DNA from: Streptomyces sp. NRRL S-350
GTDB taxonomy: Bacteria; Actinomycetota; Actinomycetes; Streptomycetales; Streptomycetaceae
Length of the DNA stretch: 64,000 nt
Direction: 5' to 3'
Assembly (NCBI RefSeq): GCF_000719705.1
Contig: NZ_JOHO01000001.1
Coordinates: forward strand, 186,001-250,000
Below the pieces are notes generated by a model, which saw only the letters and a list, made by a program, of their open reading frames with translations, did no database searches and was not told the DNA's origin. The translations under genes were made by a program, and so were the position numbers. This document shows, piece after piece, positions 50,002-57,738 of this stretch. Positions within the stretch are counted from its first letter, which is position 1. Each line of letters opens with the position of its first letter.

Positions 50002-51636
50002 ATGCCTTCCTCCTCCGCATCCCCCCGCCCCTACGCCGACCTCGGACCGTGGCCCGCAGCCACCGACCTCGCGCCGCGCCTGGACGAGAAGGCCATGGAC
50101 CGCGCCGCCGGCGTCATCCTGGGCGCGGCGGCAGGCGATGCGCTCGGCGTCCCGTACGAGTTCAAGCCCAGCATGAGCGACAGCCAGTTCCCGGAGATGA
50201 AGGGCGGCGGCCCCTTCAACTTCGCCCCCGGTGAGTACAGCGACGACACCCAGATGCACGTGTGCATCGCCGAGGTCGCCGCGACCGGCGCCGATCTGCG
50301 TACCCCCGAAGCACTGGACGCGATCGCCACGAACTTCCTCCGCTGGTACGGCGGCGGACCGGCCGACGTGGGCAACCAGACGCGCAGTGTCCTGAGCGCC
50401 ACGGCGCGCGGCAAGGGGAGTTCACCCTCCGAGGTGATGCTGACCGTCTCCCGCCGGTACGCGGCCGCCAACCCGAATAGCAGCGCCGGGAACGGCTCGC
50501 TGATGAGGACCGGTGCCGTCGCGCTCGCCTACCTGGACGACGTGACGGCCATGGCCGAGGCCGCGAGGCTGGTCAGCGAGCTGACGCACGCCGACCCCGA
50601 CTGCGCCGAGGCGTGCATCCTGTGGTGCTCCGGCATCAGGACCGCCGTCCTGACCGGGACGTTCGAGGGTGTCCGTGAGGGCCTTGACCTTCTGCCCGAG
50701 GAGCGCCGCGCCGTCTGGGCGGCCCGGCTCGACACGGCCGAGGCCCACCCGCCGCGCCACTTCCGGCGCAACGGCTGGGTGGTCGAAGCCCTCCAGGCCG
50801 CATGGTCCGCCATCACCCGCACCCCGGTCCCCGAGGACCTGCCCGAACAGGGCGTCTTCGCCGCTCAGCACTTCCAGCTCGCGCTGGAGGCCGCCGTACG
50901 GACCGGGAACGACACCGACACCGTCGCCGCCATCGCCGGTGCTCTGCTCGGCGCGCGCTGGGGCTGCTCGGCCATCCCGCTGGCCTGGCAGCGAAAGGTC
51001 CACGGCTGGCCCGCCAACACCAGCGCCGACCTTGTCCGTCTCGCTGTGCTGACGGCCCGCGCCGGGCAGAGCGACCGCGACGGCTGGCCTTCCGCGCCCC
51101 GGGTCACCACCCCGCTCTCCTCGGGCAAGGCATTCTCCGTGCGGCACCCCCGCGACCCCGGGCTCTTCCTGGGCAACCTGGCCCTGACCGAGTACACCGG
51201 TCCCGCGCCGGTCGACGCGGTCGTCTCCCTGTGCCGTGTCGGCTCCGACCCGATCCTGACCGGGGCCGATGTCGAGCACTCCCGGGTCTGGCTGGTCGAC
51301 AAGTCCGGCGCGAACTCGCATCTACACTTCACCCTCGACCAGGCCGCGCGAGAGGTCCTGCGACTCCGGCAGGAGGGCAAGCGGGTCCTGCTCCACTGCG
51401 TGGCCGGACGCAGCCGCACCCCCGCGATCGCGGCCCTGTACAGCCACCTCGCCGACGGGGTGCCGCCCCTGGAAGGGCTGCGGGAGGTCAACCGGGCACT
51501 CGGCAGCTACTGGACGCTGCCGAACCACCCCGAGATGCTCGACGCGGTCTTCCAGCTGGCCGGTGAGGAGCCCCAGCGGGCCGCCTTCCCTCCGGCTCGG
51601 CGGTCGCGGTGGCGCGAGCTGATCCACCGTCGCTGA
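50002..51636 (+). CDS. ADP-ribosylglycohydrolase (DraG-like) fused to a dual-specificity phosphatase
   Basis: 544 aa. The DraG part (1 to ~370) has GVILGAAAGDALGVPYEF (Gly-Asp at 44-46), YSDDTQM (80-85), GNGSLMR, and TGNDTDTVAAIAGALLGARW, all the metal-binding Asp/Thr positions of the family. It would hydrolyse ADP-ribose from a modified target. The C-terminal part has HCVAGRSRTPAIAALY (Cys466, Arg472), the Cys-x5-Arg phosphatase signature. Start ATG 50002; an in-frame GTG at 49846 would add a Pro-rich stretch and is less likely. Rightward, alone; IS30 follows. Confidence 0.92.
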   Translation: MPSSSASPRPYADLGPWPAATDLAPRLDEKAMDRAAGVILGAAAGDALGVPYEFKPSMSDSQFPEMKGGGPFNFAPGEYSDDTQMHVCIAEVAATGADLRTPEALDAIATNFLRWYGGGPADVGNQTRSVLSATARGKGSSPSEVMLTVSRRYAAANPNSSAGNGSLMRTGAVALAYLDDVTAMAEAARLVSELTHADPDCAEACILWCSGIRTAVLTGTFEGVREGLDLLPEERRAVWAARLDTAEAHPPRHFRRNGWVVEALQAAWSAITRTPVPEDLPEQGVFAAQHFQLALEAAVRTGNDTDTVAAIAGALLGARWGCSAIPLAWQRKVHGWPANTSADLVRLAVLTARAGQSDRDGWPSAPRVTTPLSSGKAFSVRHPRDPGLFLGNLALTEYTGPAPVDAVVSLCRVGSDPILTGADVEHSRVWLVDKSGANSHLHFTLDQAAREVLRLRQEGKRVLLHCVAGRSRTPAIAALYSHLADGVPPLEGLREVNRALGSYWTLPNHPEMLDAVFQLAGEEPQRAAFPPARRSRWRELIHRR

Positions 51637-51658
51637 AACGCAGTGCGGCTGAGCTGCT

Positions 51659-51712
51659 GAAACGGTGTGTGGGCCCCCAGGGATTCTTGAGTTCTAGCGG
51701 TCGTTGCAACAC
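51659..51712. repeat. Left inverted repeat of the IS30 element
   Basis: Matches 52979-53032 in reverse complement over the outer 25 and inner 12 bases. Confidence 0.8.
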
Positions 51713-51730
51713 CCCAGTTCAGGGGATGCG

Positions 51731-52972
51731 ATGGCCATCGACTATGGCAAGCAACGCAAGCGCAAGGGGCACGCTCCGCAAGCTGAGAAGCGCGAGGAAT
51801 ACTTCCGGCTTGTGGATCAAGGGACATCATTCGCGGAAGCCAGCCGGGTCGTCGGCATCAACGTGCGGACTGGGAAGCGTTGGCGCAACGGCCGTGCTGC
51901 TTCCAAGAATCGGAGGGCGACGCCACCCCTACGGGCGGTGGCGTCGCCCCCTGCCGCGCGGTCCCGGTACCTGTGCGAGGCCGAGCGTATTCACATAGCT
52001 GATCGGCTTCGGGAGAAGGCCACGGTCCGTGCCATCGCTGCTGAGCTGGGCCGCAGTCCGTCCACGGTCAGCCGCGAGATCCGTCGCAATGGCGTGCCAC
52101 TCTGCGGAGACGCCTCGCGCTGGGCCTATCGCCCACACGCCGCTCAAACACGTGCCGACGCCCGCAGGCCCCGTCCCAAGCCGGGAAAGATCGGCCAGAA
52201 CCCCGCACTGCGAGAGTTCATCCAGGACCACCTCACCAGGAAGTGGAGCCCGGAACAGATCGGGCAGGCACTGCGTAAACGCTTCCCCGACCAGGCGGAG
52301 ATGCACGTGGTGCACGAGACGATCTACCAGGCCCTCTATGTCCAAGGCCGTGGGGAACTGCGTCGGGAACTGACCCGGGCCCTCCGTACCGGCCGGGCCG
52401 TGCGCAAGCCTCGCCGACAGGCTGAAGCCCGCACACCCCGCCGCTTCTCACACCCGATGGTGATGATCAGCGAACGCCCCGCCGAAGCCTCAGACAGGGC
52501 TGTCCCTGGCCACTGGGAGGGCGACTTGATCGTCGGCCGGGAGAACCGCTCCGCCATCGCCACCCTGGTTGAACGCAGCACCCGTTACCTGATGCTCGTC
52601 CACCTGCCTGATGACCACAGCGCGTCAGCCGTTCGTGACGCCCTCACCGAAACCATCAAGACCCTGCCACCTCATCTGACACGTTCACTCACCTGGGACC
52701 AGGGCTCGGAGATGGCTGCCCACCACTCCTTCACCATCGCCACCGATGTCCCGGTCTACTTCTGCAACCCGGCCAGCCCCTGGCAGCGCGGCTCTAACGA
52801 GAACACCAACGGCCTGCTGAGGCAGTACTTCCCCAAGGGCACCGACCTCTCGCGCCACAGCCGTGACTACCTCAACAGCGTCGCCGCAGAACTCAACAGT
52901 CGACCACGCAAAACGCTCAACTGGGAAACCCCAGCTGAGCGTCTCGCTAAGCTCCTACCGACAGCCAGTTGA
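51731..52972 (+). CDS. IS30-family transposase
   Basis: 413 aa from ATG 51731 (AGGGG ahead). The N-terminal HTH region (REEYFRLVDQGTSFAEASRV, then IAAELGRSPSTVSREIRRNG) is typical of IS30. The DDE catalytic core is complete: GHWEGDLIVG (first Asp), LTWDQGSEM (second Asp), and NPASPWQRGSNENTNGLLRQ (Glu). The stop is inside the element. Confidence 0.95.
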   Translation: MAIDYGKQRKRKGHAPQAEKREEYFRLVDQGTSFAEASRVVGINVRTGKRWRNGRAASKNRRATPPLRAVASPPAARSRYLCEAERIHIADRLREKATVRAIAAELGRSPSTVSREIRRNGVPLCGDASRWAYRPHAAQTRADARRPRPKPGKIGQNPALREFIQDHLTRKWSPEQIGQALRKRFPDQAEMHVVHETIYQALYVQGRGELRRELTRALRTGRAVRKPRRQAEARTPRRFSHPMVMISERPAEASDRAVPGHWEGDLIVGRENRSAIATLVERSTRYLMLVHLPDDHSASAVRDALTETIKTLPPHLTRSLTWDQGSEMAAHHSFTIATDVPVYFCNPASPWQRGSNENTNGLLRQYFPKGTDLSRHSRDYLNSVAAELNSRPRKTLNWETPAERLAKLLPTAS

Positions 52973-52978
52973 TCAACT

Positions 52979-53032
52979 GTGTTGCAACGATCCCTGGAAT
53001 TCGCCATTCCCTGGGGGCCCACACCCCGTTTC
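52979..53032. repeat. Right inverted repeat of the IS30 element
   Basis: Reverse complement of 51659-51712 apart from the variable 17-base middle. Confidence 0.8.
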
Positions 53033-53053
53033 CATGACCCGCCGCCCAGCCGG

Positions 53054-53818
53054 TCAGCTCTTCTTCCGGGTCGTGCGCCGCGTCCGGCCGGCACGCACCC
53101 GTCCCTGCCCCCTGCGGGAGTACACGTGTCTGGTGATCGTCTCCAGGTACCACATGTCCTCGAACACCTCGGGCCGCTTCCGGTCCCCCGGGGTCCGGTC
53201 CGGTGGCTCCAGGTGGCCTTGCCGCTTGTAGTTCTGCGCCGTCGTACGGGGCAGCGGCTCGCCCCGGGTCGCGTTGCCGAGGATCATTCCGTAGCCGCTG
53301 ATGTCGTAGAGGTCCTTCGGGTTGCCCTCCGGAGGCGGGATGACAACCTTGGGCCCGTCGCCCTTGAACTCCGCCCAGACGTGTGACCGGTGCTCTTCGA
53401 CCCAGGTGTCGACCTCGTGGGAGCGCCACCGGCCGGGTTCCGCCTCGTCCGGGAAGCCCTCGACCTTGGTCCAGGTGTCCACCGTCGTCTCGGAGACCTT
53501 GTACCGCAGCGCCAGGCCGGACTTCCCCAGCAGTTCGTCCTCTGCGGTGGCCTCCTCCGCCCCGGCCGCGCCGGCGGCCTCCGCCTGCGCGGTCGCAGGG
53601 GCTTCCACCGCGGAGGCAACGGCACGGCCAGGCCAGGACTGCGGCCGGCTGACCTTGACCCAGGCGTCGACCTGCTCCGCGTCCCACTGCCCGTCAGCGC
53701 CAGGGGCGGGAAAGTTCAGCAACCTCACCCAGGCGTCGACCGTCCGCTCGCCCTCCCCGTAGGTCTCCCCGATCCCCGCGCGGGTCAGCCGCGCAGCAGG
53801 GGGCTTGCTGGTGCTCAC
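53054..53818 (-). CDS. Protein with two excisionase-like HTH repeats, 254 aa
   Basis: GTG 53818. Two related units occur: LTRAGIGETYGEGERTVDAW with QWDAEQVDAWVK (about 10-60), and LALRYKVSETTVDTWTKVEG with RWRSHEVDTWVEEH (about 100-145). Each is a short HTH plus wing typical of MerR/Xis-like DNA-binding proteins. The C-terminal domain (DLYDISGYGMILGNATRGEP, then NYKRQGHLEPPDRTPGDRKR) resembles the repeat of the neighbouring 53877 protein. It ends with an Arg/Lys-rich tail. It would bind DNA, perhaps multiple sites. Confidence 0.75.
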   Translation of the reverse strand: MSTSKPPAARLTRAGIGETYGEGERTVDAWVRLLNFPAPGADGQWDAEQVDAWVKVSRPQSWPGRAVASAVEAPATAQAEAAGAAGAEEATAEDELLGKSGLALRYKVSETTVDTWTKVEGFPDEAEPGRWRSHEVDTWVEEHRSHVWAEFKGDGPKVVIPPPEGNPKDLYDISGYGMILGNATRGEPLPRTTAQNYKRQGHLEPPDRTPGDRKRPEVFEDMWYLETITRHVYSRRGQGRVRAGRTRRTTRKKS

Positions 53819-53876
53819 TACTTCACCGTCCTGTCGTGCCGGTTGCCGACCGCGAAGGCCGGAGCGATGTCTGCCA

Positions 53877-54992
53877 TCAGCGGGCTCCACCGAGCTTGCC
53901 GGGGCGGCGGATGAACGTGTAGGCGGTCGAGCGGTACCACTTGGGCTCGTCGACGGCCGGCTCCTGCCCGTCGTCCGGGGTGCGGTCGGCCGGCGCCAGC
54001 AGCCCGCCGTACAGGTACGTCCGCATCGACGCCACGGTGGTGGCCTTGCCCCGGCCGCGCACCTTCCCGTCGAGCTTGCCGATCTCCTGCAGGGTGAACA
54101 GGTCGGTGTCCGCGCCCGCCGGCAGCTTCAGATCGTCCCGCAGCGGCCCCGGAGCCTCGGCATCCCGGCGGGGAGCACGCACGGCTGCTCCCAGGCGGCC
54201 GGGGCGGCGGATGAAGGTGTAGGCGGTCGAGCGGTACCACTTGGGCTCGTCGACGGCCGGCTCCTGCCCGTCGTCCGGGGTGCGGTCGGCCGGCGCCAGC
54301 AGCTTCTGCGACAGGTAGTTCTTCAAGGTGCCGACGGTGGTGGCCTTGCCCCGCCCGCGGGCCTCGCCGTCGAGCTTGCCGATCTCCTGCAGGGTGAACA
54401 GGTCGGTGTCCGCGCCCGCCGGCAGGTCCAGGTCGAGCAGGTCGCCGGAATCGGCATGCGACTTCGGCGCGGCTGGCTGCCGGCCGGCTTCCTCCTTGCG
54501 CGCTGCTGTTCGGCGCGTGCGCCGCGGCCGGGTGATGTAGGCGTAGGCGGTCTCACGGAACCACATCGGCTCGGTGACCGTCGGCTGGCCGCCATCGTCG
54601 GGGGTGCGGTCGGCCGGCGCCAGGATCCCCTTGGACGGGGACAGGTAGCTGCGCAGGGTGGCGACCGGAGTGGCGTCCCGGTTCAGGGCCCGGCCCTCGA
54701 GCTCGCCGATGCGGCGCAGCGTCAGGAGATCGCGAGGACCGCCCTTGGGCAGGTCGAACGGGTTCTTCTTGCCCTGCTGGGACTGCACCCACGTGCCGAA
54801 GTGGTGCTCGCGCAGCCACGCGTCGACCTCGTCCTCGTCGTAGATCTGCTGCCCGCCCTGGCCGGCCGTGAAGAGGACGTCGGGGAAGCCTTCCTCCTGG
54901 GACCACTTGGCGGCGGACGTCCGGTCTACGTTGTACCGCGCCGCCATCCTGTCGAAGTTGGTGTGCTTGCGCTCGTAACCTGCGGGAATCAT
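53877..54992 (-). CDS. HTH protein with three tandem ~100-aa repeats, 371 aa
   Basis: ATG 54992. The N-terminal HTH is FDRMAARYNVDRTSAAKWSQ with DEDEVDAWLREH. Three copies of a DLLTLRRIGELEGRALNRDA / DLFTLQEIGKLDGEARGRGK -type unit follow, each ending LLAPADRTPDDG...W(Y/F)R. The last two are nearly identical at DNA level with a 300-bp period. The basic linkers (RPRRTRRTAARKEE) suit DNA binding. First gene behind the promoter at 55142; related to the 53054 protein. Confidence 0.8.
   Translation of the reverse strand: MIPAGYERKHTNFDRMAARYNVDRTSAAKWSQEEGFPDVLFTAGQGGQQIYDEDEVDAWLREHHFGTWVQSQQGKKNPFDLPKGGPRDLLTLRRIGELEGRALNRDATPVATLRSYLSPSKGILAPADRTPDDGGQPTVTEPMWFRETAYAYITRPRRTRRTAARKEEAGRQPAAPKSHADSGDLLDLDLPAGADTDLFTLQEIGKLDGEARGRGKATTVGTLKNYLSQKLLAPADRTPDDGQEPAVDEPKWYRSTAYTFIRRPGRLGAAVRAPRRDAEAPGPLRDDLKLPAGADTDLFTLQEIGKLDGKVRGRGKATTVASMRTYLYGGLLAPADRTPDDGQEPAVDEPKWYRSTAYTFIRRPGKLGGAR
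53901..54426. repeat. Tandem 300-bp coding repeat
   Basis: 53901-54126 and 54201-54426 are nearly identical at exactly 300-bp offset, inside the 53877 gene. They encode two of its three 100-residue units. A third, more diverged unit lies near 54516-54780. The near-identity suggests a recent duplication or ongoing homogenisation. Confidence 0.85.
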
Positions 54993-55072
54993 GATCGCTC
55001 CATCGGGGCCAGCTGGGCCGGCGGTAGTGCCGGACCGCCCACGGGGGCGACCGGGCTCTGTCTGTCCTCACG

Positions 55073-55094
55073 GCCGGCGGGTCCATCCGCCGGC
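55073..55094 (-). other. Leader hairpin
   Basis: GCCGGCGG and CCGCCGGC (8 bp, loop GTCCAT) in the leader of the 53877 transcript. Confidence 0.45.
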
Positions 55095-55141
55095 AGCTCT
55101 TGTGTGCTGGCCGAGTGCCGCAGGGGGCGACCTCGCCAGCG

Positions 55142-55170
55142 AGATTACCCAAACTCATAGACTTCCGCAA
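55142..55170 (-). promoter_or_regulatory. Iterated promoter, copy 15 of 16
   Basis: TTGCGG, 17 bp, TAATCT on the minus strand, with core TTGCGGAAGTCTATGA. The -35 differs from the consensus at two positions. Confidence 0.75.
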
Positions 55171-55212
55171 CGTGGCGGGGTGGCGTGTCCCGCGCGGCGC
55201 GGAATGCCGCGA

Positions 55213-55243
55213 GGGCGGGCCCAGCTGAGTGCTGGACCCGCCC
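55213..55243 (-). terminator. Terminator after the Gp88-like gene
   Basis: A 13-bp stem with one G-U pair (55213-55225 and 55231-55243), five-base loop, 24 bases beyond the stop. Confidence 0.7.
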
Positions 55244-55266
55244 CCGCGCCACTGTCGGGCATCCGG

Positions 55267-56043
55267 TCACGATGCCAGGCGGAATGTCTTCTCGGTCGCG
55301 CGCTGATTCTTCTTCGCATCCAGGGCTCGCTGGCGGCTGGAGAATGTGTCCGCGCCCTGGAGCTTGAGAAGATGCGGAATCCGGTTGGCTGGAATTCCGA
55401 CGAGGGGTGAATCGCTGAGCACCGAAAGGAGGTCGGACTCAGTCTGGTCGGAGTATCCGGCGGCGATGAGTGCCTCCACATCGGGAAAGACGTCGGCATG
55501 CCTCTCGTTCTTGAGGTCGATGAGGTGATCCTCGCGCCCGCCGAGACTGTAGCACCAGAGAAAATTGTCGGGGGCGTCGTTCTCGACCAGACGCCGGAAA
55601 CGGGAAATCTCCTTGGTGTAGCAGTAGAATCGAACGGTCGGCGCCCCCCTCATAATGCGCATCCATGCCAACAGATAATCGTCCGAGAAGAAATCTCCGG
55701 AATCGTGCAAGCGAATCCACTTCCCGTTGTAGCGGGAGTGCGTCAACTCCTTCGCCATGCGCTCCTCCCACTCCTTCGGAGAATCCCGGCACAGTAGAAG
55801 GTTGCGAATGTGCGCAGCACGGACGTTGCTGAACCTGTAGGCCCCGACCCGGGCGTAGCAAAGAGATGCACACGCGCCGGCCTGACTGCACACATTGAAA
55901 TTCTTACCATCGGGAAGTTTGATGACGAAAGCCGGTAGGGTCCAGTTGAAAATACCCTCCTTGCGCAGCTGTGAATTCTGCGTGAGAAGCCTTTTCTCGG
56001 CAGGCTTCTTCTTTGCCGGGGCGGTTTCAAGCGTGGTGGTCAT
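55267..56043 (-). CDS. Phage Gp88-like protein
   Basis: 258 aa. IKLPDGKNFNVCSQAGACAS, then LCYARVGAYRFSNVRAAHIR, KWIRLHDSGDFFSDDYLLAW and VRFYCYTKEISRFRRLVEND are the ordered blocks of the Gp88 family of actinobacteriophages. Cys52, Cys58 and Cys62 could bind a metal cluster. Its function is not known. Composition is visibly less GC-rich than the surrounding genes and it uses AT-ended codons, so it was probably acquired later, from a phage. Overlaps the upstream stop (ATGA). Confidence 0.87.
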   Translation of the reverse strand: MTTTLETAPAKKKPAEKRLLTQNSQLRKEGIFNWTLPAFVIKLPDGKNFNVCSQAGACASLCYARVGAYRFSNVRAAHIRNLLLCRDSPKEWEERMAKELTHSRYNGKWIRLHDSGDFFSDDYLLAWMRIMRGAPTVRFYCYTKEISRFRRLVENDAPDNFLWCYSLGGREDHLIDLKNERHADVFPDVEALIAAGYSDQTESDLLSVLSDSPLVGIPANRIPHLLKLQGADTFSSRQRALDAKKNQRATEKTFRLAS

Positions 56044-56435
56044 TTCATCGTCTCGCAGAGGTCGGGGGTGGTGGCTCGCTCGCCGGGGCAGTAGGGGTGC
56101 GGGGCGGTGCAGGCGTGCACGCCGAGCGCGGTGACCCCGCCCTCGGCGCGGGCCAGGACGGCGAAGCCCTTGGCCAGTGCGGTCCGGGACGAGCTCTGGT
56201 GCCTGCCTCCGAACTGGAGGTCGTCGCCATGGAAGGCGATCTGCTCCAGAGCGTCGGAGCGGGCACGGTCGATCTCGTCGGCGGTCGCGTTCCGCTGCTC
56301 CGCGATGAACAGCGGAACCATGAACAGCAGCCAGTCGGCCAGCCGCTCGCGGAACCCGTCATCCGATGGCGCGCCGGTCCGGGCCTTGGGGTCGAGCAGT
56401 ACGAGGCCGAAGGGGCCGTGGGAGTCACCGGTCAT
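56040..56435 (-). CDS. Hypothetical protein, 131 aa
   Basis: FGLVLLDPKARTGAPSDDGF, then LADWLLFMVPLFIAEQRNAT and HACTAPHPYCPGERATTPDL. A helical middle and two to three Cys at the end. Its 5' end overlaps the upstream gene by 11 bases. Unknown. Confidence 0.7.
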   Translation of the reverse strand: MTGDSHGPFGLVLLDPKARTGAPSDDGFRERLADWLLFMVPLFIAEQRNATADEIDRARSDALEQIAFHGDDLQFGGRHQSSSRTALAKGFAVLARAEGGVTALGVHACTAPHPYCPGERATTPDLCETMK

Positions 56436-56697
56436 CGCGGGCTCCCGTGTCGGCGCCGTGGCCTGACGGCTCGATGCCGAGGATGTCGACGAGCGCGACG
56501 TCGGTGATCCGGTCCAGCGTGGTGTCGGTGCATGCGGCGGACAGGACGCCCGGCTGGAGGTCTTCGACGTAGCGGCGGATCGCCGCGGGATCGGCGCTCG
56601 AACCGTCGGGGAGGCTCAGGAGGAGGGTGAGGTCGTAGAGGGCGGTCCGGGCCGCCTTCACATGCACAACGACGGTGGCAGGGGCAGAGGGGTTCAC
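56425..56697 (-). CDS. Small hypothetical protein, 90 aa
   Basis: GTG 56697 (GAGAGAGCAGC ahead). NPSAPATVVVHVKAARTALY, then DLTLLLSLPDGSSADPAAIR, a mixed alpha/beta small domain. Coupled to the 56040 gene. Confidence 0.68.
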   Translation of the reverse strand: MNPSAPATVVVHVKAARTALYDLTLLLSLPDGSSADPAAIRRYVEDLQPGVLSAACTDTTLDRITDVALVDILGIEPSGHGADTGARDDR

Positions 56698-56837
56698 TGC
56701 TGCTCTCTCGCTTCTTGTGGAGGCGGGCGACGTCGGCTCGAGTCCGCGACTGGGACAGGTCGGTGCTCGCGGCCGGGACGGGTTCCACACCAGATGGGAT
56801 GCGCCGGCGTAGGGGGCGCGGCGCGCCGTTCATGCAG

Positions 56838-56868
56838 GGTGCCCCCGGCTCGAAGAGCCGGGGGCACC
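56838..56868 (-). terminator. Strong intercistronic hairpin
   Basis: A perfect 14-bp stem (56838-56851 and 56855-56868) with loop GAA lies between the 56912 stop and the 56697 start. Confidence 0.7.
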
Positions 56869-56911
56869 AGGGATGTACTGGGGCACCGGGGGCGGCGCCG
56901 GGGCGAGCCGG

Positions 56912-57412
56912 TCAGTCGCCGCGCACCGGGCAATGGGCACGGTGGACGGGCGAGGAGCGGAACTGCGGGGCCTCGCGCTGGTCCCGGGCGGCCATGAGCA
57001 AGTCACCGAAGTCCGCCAGGGAGTCGATCGCGACGGAGGGAACCGGAGAGAGGCAGGCGTAGCACGGCGCGATCACGCTGAAGGCCAGCCGGGCGGACCC
57101 GGCTTCGTAGGCGGCGATGAAGAAGTAGCTCCGTCGGCCGTGCGAGAGCTGGACGCGGCCCGCGCGGTAGTGCTGCGCCCCGGGGAACAACGGGTGGTTG
57201 GCGTCCTCGTACACGCTCAGCCGGATGCTGCCGTCCAGCCCCAGCCGGTGGCGGAGCAGTGCGGCTACGCCCTCCAGCTCGGAGTCCGAGTCCAGGATCG
57301 TGGGCTCCGGGCCGGAAGGGATGCCGCTTTCCGGGCCGGTCGCGCGGGCGATGGCGGCCCGGAGGGCGGCGTCCTCTATCGCGTCCAGATCAGGGCTGAT
57401 GGTTCCGGGCAT
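56912..57412 (-). CDS. Hypothetical protein, 166 aa
   Basis: ATG 57412. Acidic helical N-terminus (SPDLDAIEDAALRAAIARAT) then a beta-rich part (IRLSVYEDANHPLFPGAQHY, YFFIAAYEAGSARLAFSVIA) with CYAC and a late Cys. First gene behind the promoter at 57592. Unknown. Confidence 0.72.
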   Translation of the reverse strand: MPGTISPDLDAIEDAALRAAIARATGPESGIPSGPEPTILDSDSELEGVAALLRHRLGLDGSIRLSVYEDANHPLFPGAQHYRAGRVQLSHGRRSYFFIAAYEAGSARLAFSVIAPCYACLSPVPSVAIDSLADFGDLLMAARDQREAPQFRSSPVHRAHCPVRGD

Positions 57413-57445
57413 GTCGTCTCCTCGACGGGGATGGCAGAAGGGGGT

Positions 57446-57487
57446 GAGGCCCGGACCGGCCGGGAGGGGTGGCCTGGTCCGGGCCTC
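57446..57487 (-). other. Leader hairpin
   Basis: GAGGCCCGGACC pairs with GGTCCGGGCCTC (12 bp) around an 18-base loop in the leader from the 57592 promoter. The 57413-57738 gap holds this, the promoter and the terminator at 57682. Confidence 0.5.
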
Positions 57488-57591
57488 ATGGCCCCGCCGC
57501 CCGGGGGGAGTGGCGGAGGGGCGAGCCGCGCGAGGCGGCTCCTACGGAGTGGTCTTCGCTGTGAGGTGTTCTCCCGCCCTCACAGCAATGA

Positions 57592-57620
57592 CTATACGCA
57601 TACTCGTTGACTTAAGCAAC
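57592..57620 (-). promoter_or_regulatory. Iterated promoter, copy 16 of 16
   Basis: TTGCTT, 17 bp, TATAGT on the minus strand, with core TTGCTTAAGTCAACGA (two differences in the spacer part). Confidence 0.75.
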
Positions 57621-57681
57621 ATGCAGGACTGTGTTTTCCACCGGTCTCCGCCGATGTCGGTCCGTACGGCCAGGAGTCGGG

Positions 57682-57724
57682 CCGCGCTCGGCGGCCTCCG
57701 CCGACTGGAGGCCGCCGAGCGCGG
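57682..57724 (-). terminator. Terminator of the right-hand operon
   Basis: A perfect 18-bp stem (57682-57699 and 57707-57724) with a 7-base loop, 15 bases beyond the stop of the 57739 gene. It isolates the HTH/protease unit from the next promoter. Confidence 0.85.
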
Positions 57725-57738
57725 GGGGCTCGCGCTGG

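Larger units (their letters stand above)
51659..53032. mobile_element. IS30-family insertion sequence
   Basis: A 1,374-bp element bounded by imperfect 54-bp inverted repeats (51659-51712 and 52979-53032). The outer 25 bp (GAAACGG...CAGGGA) match with one mismatch, as do the inner 12 bp (TCGTTGCAACAC); the 17 bp between have diverged. It contains one intact transposase gene. It sits between the stops of the flanking convergent genes, so no gene is visibly broken. I saw no clear target duplication. Confidence 0.87.
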
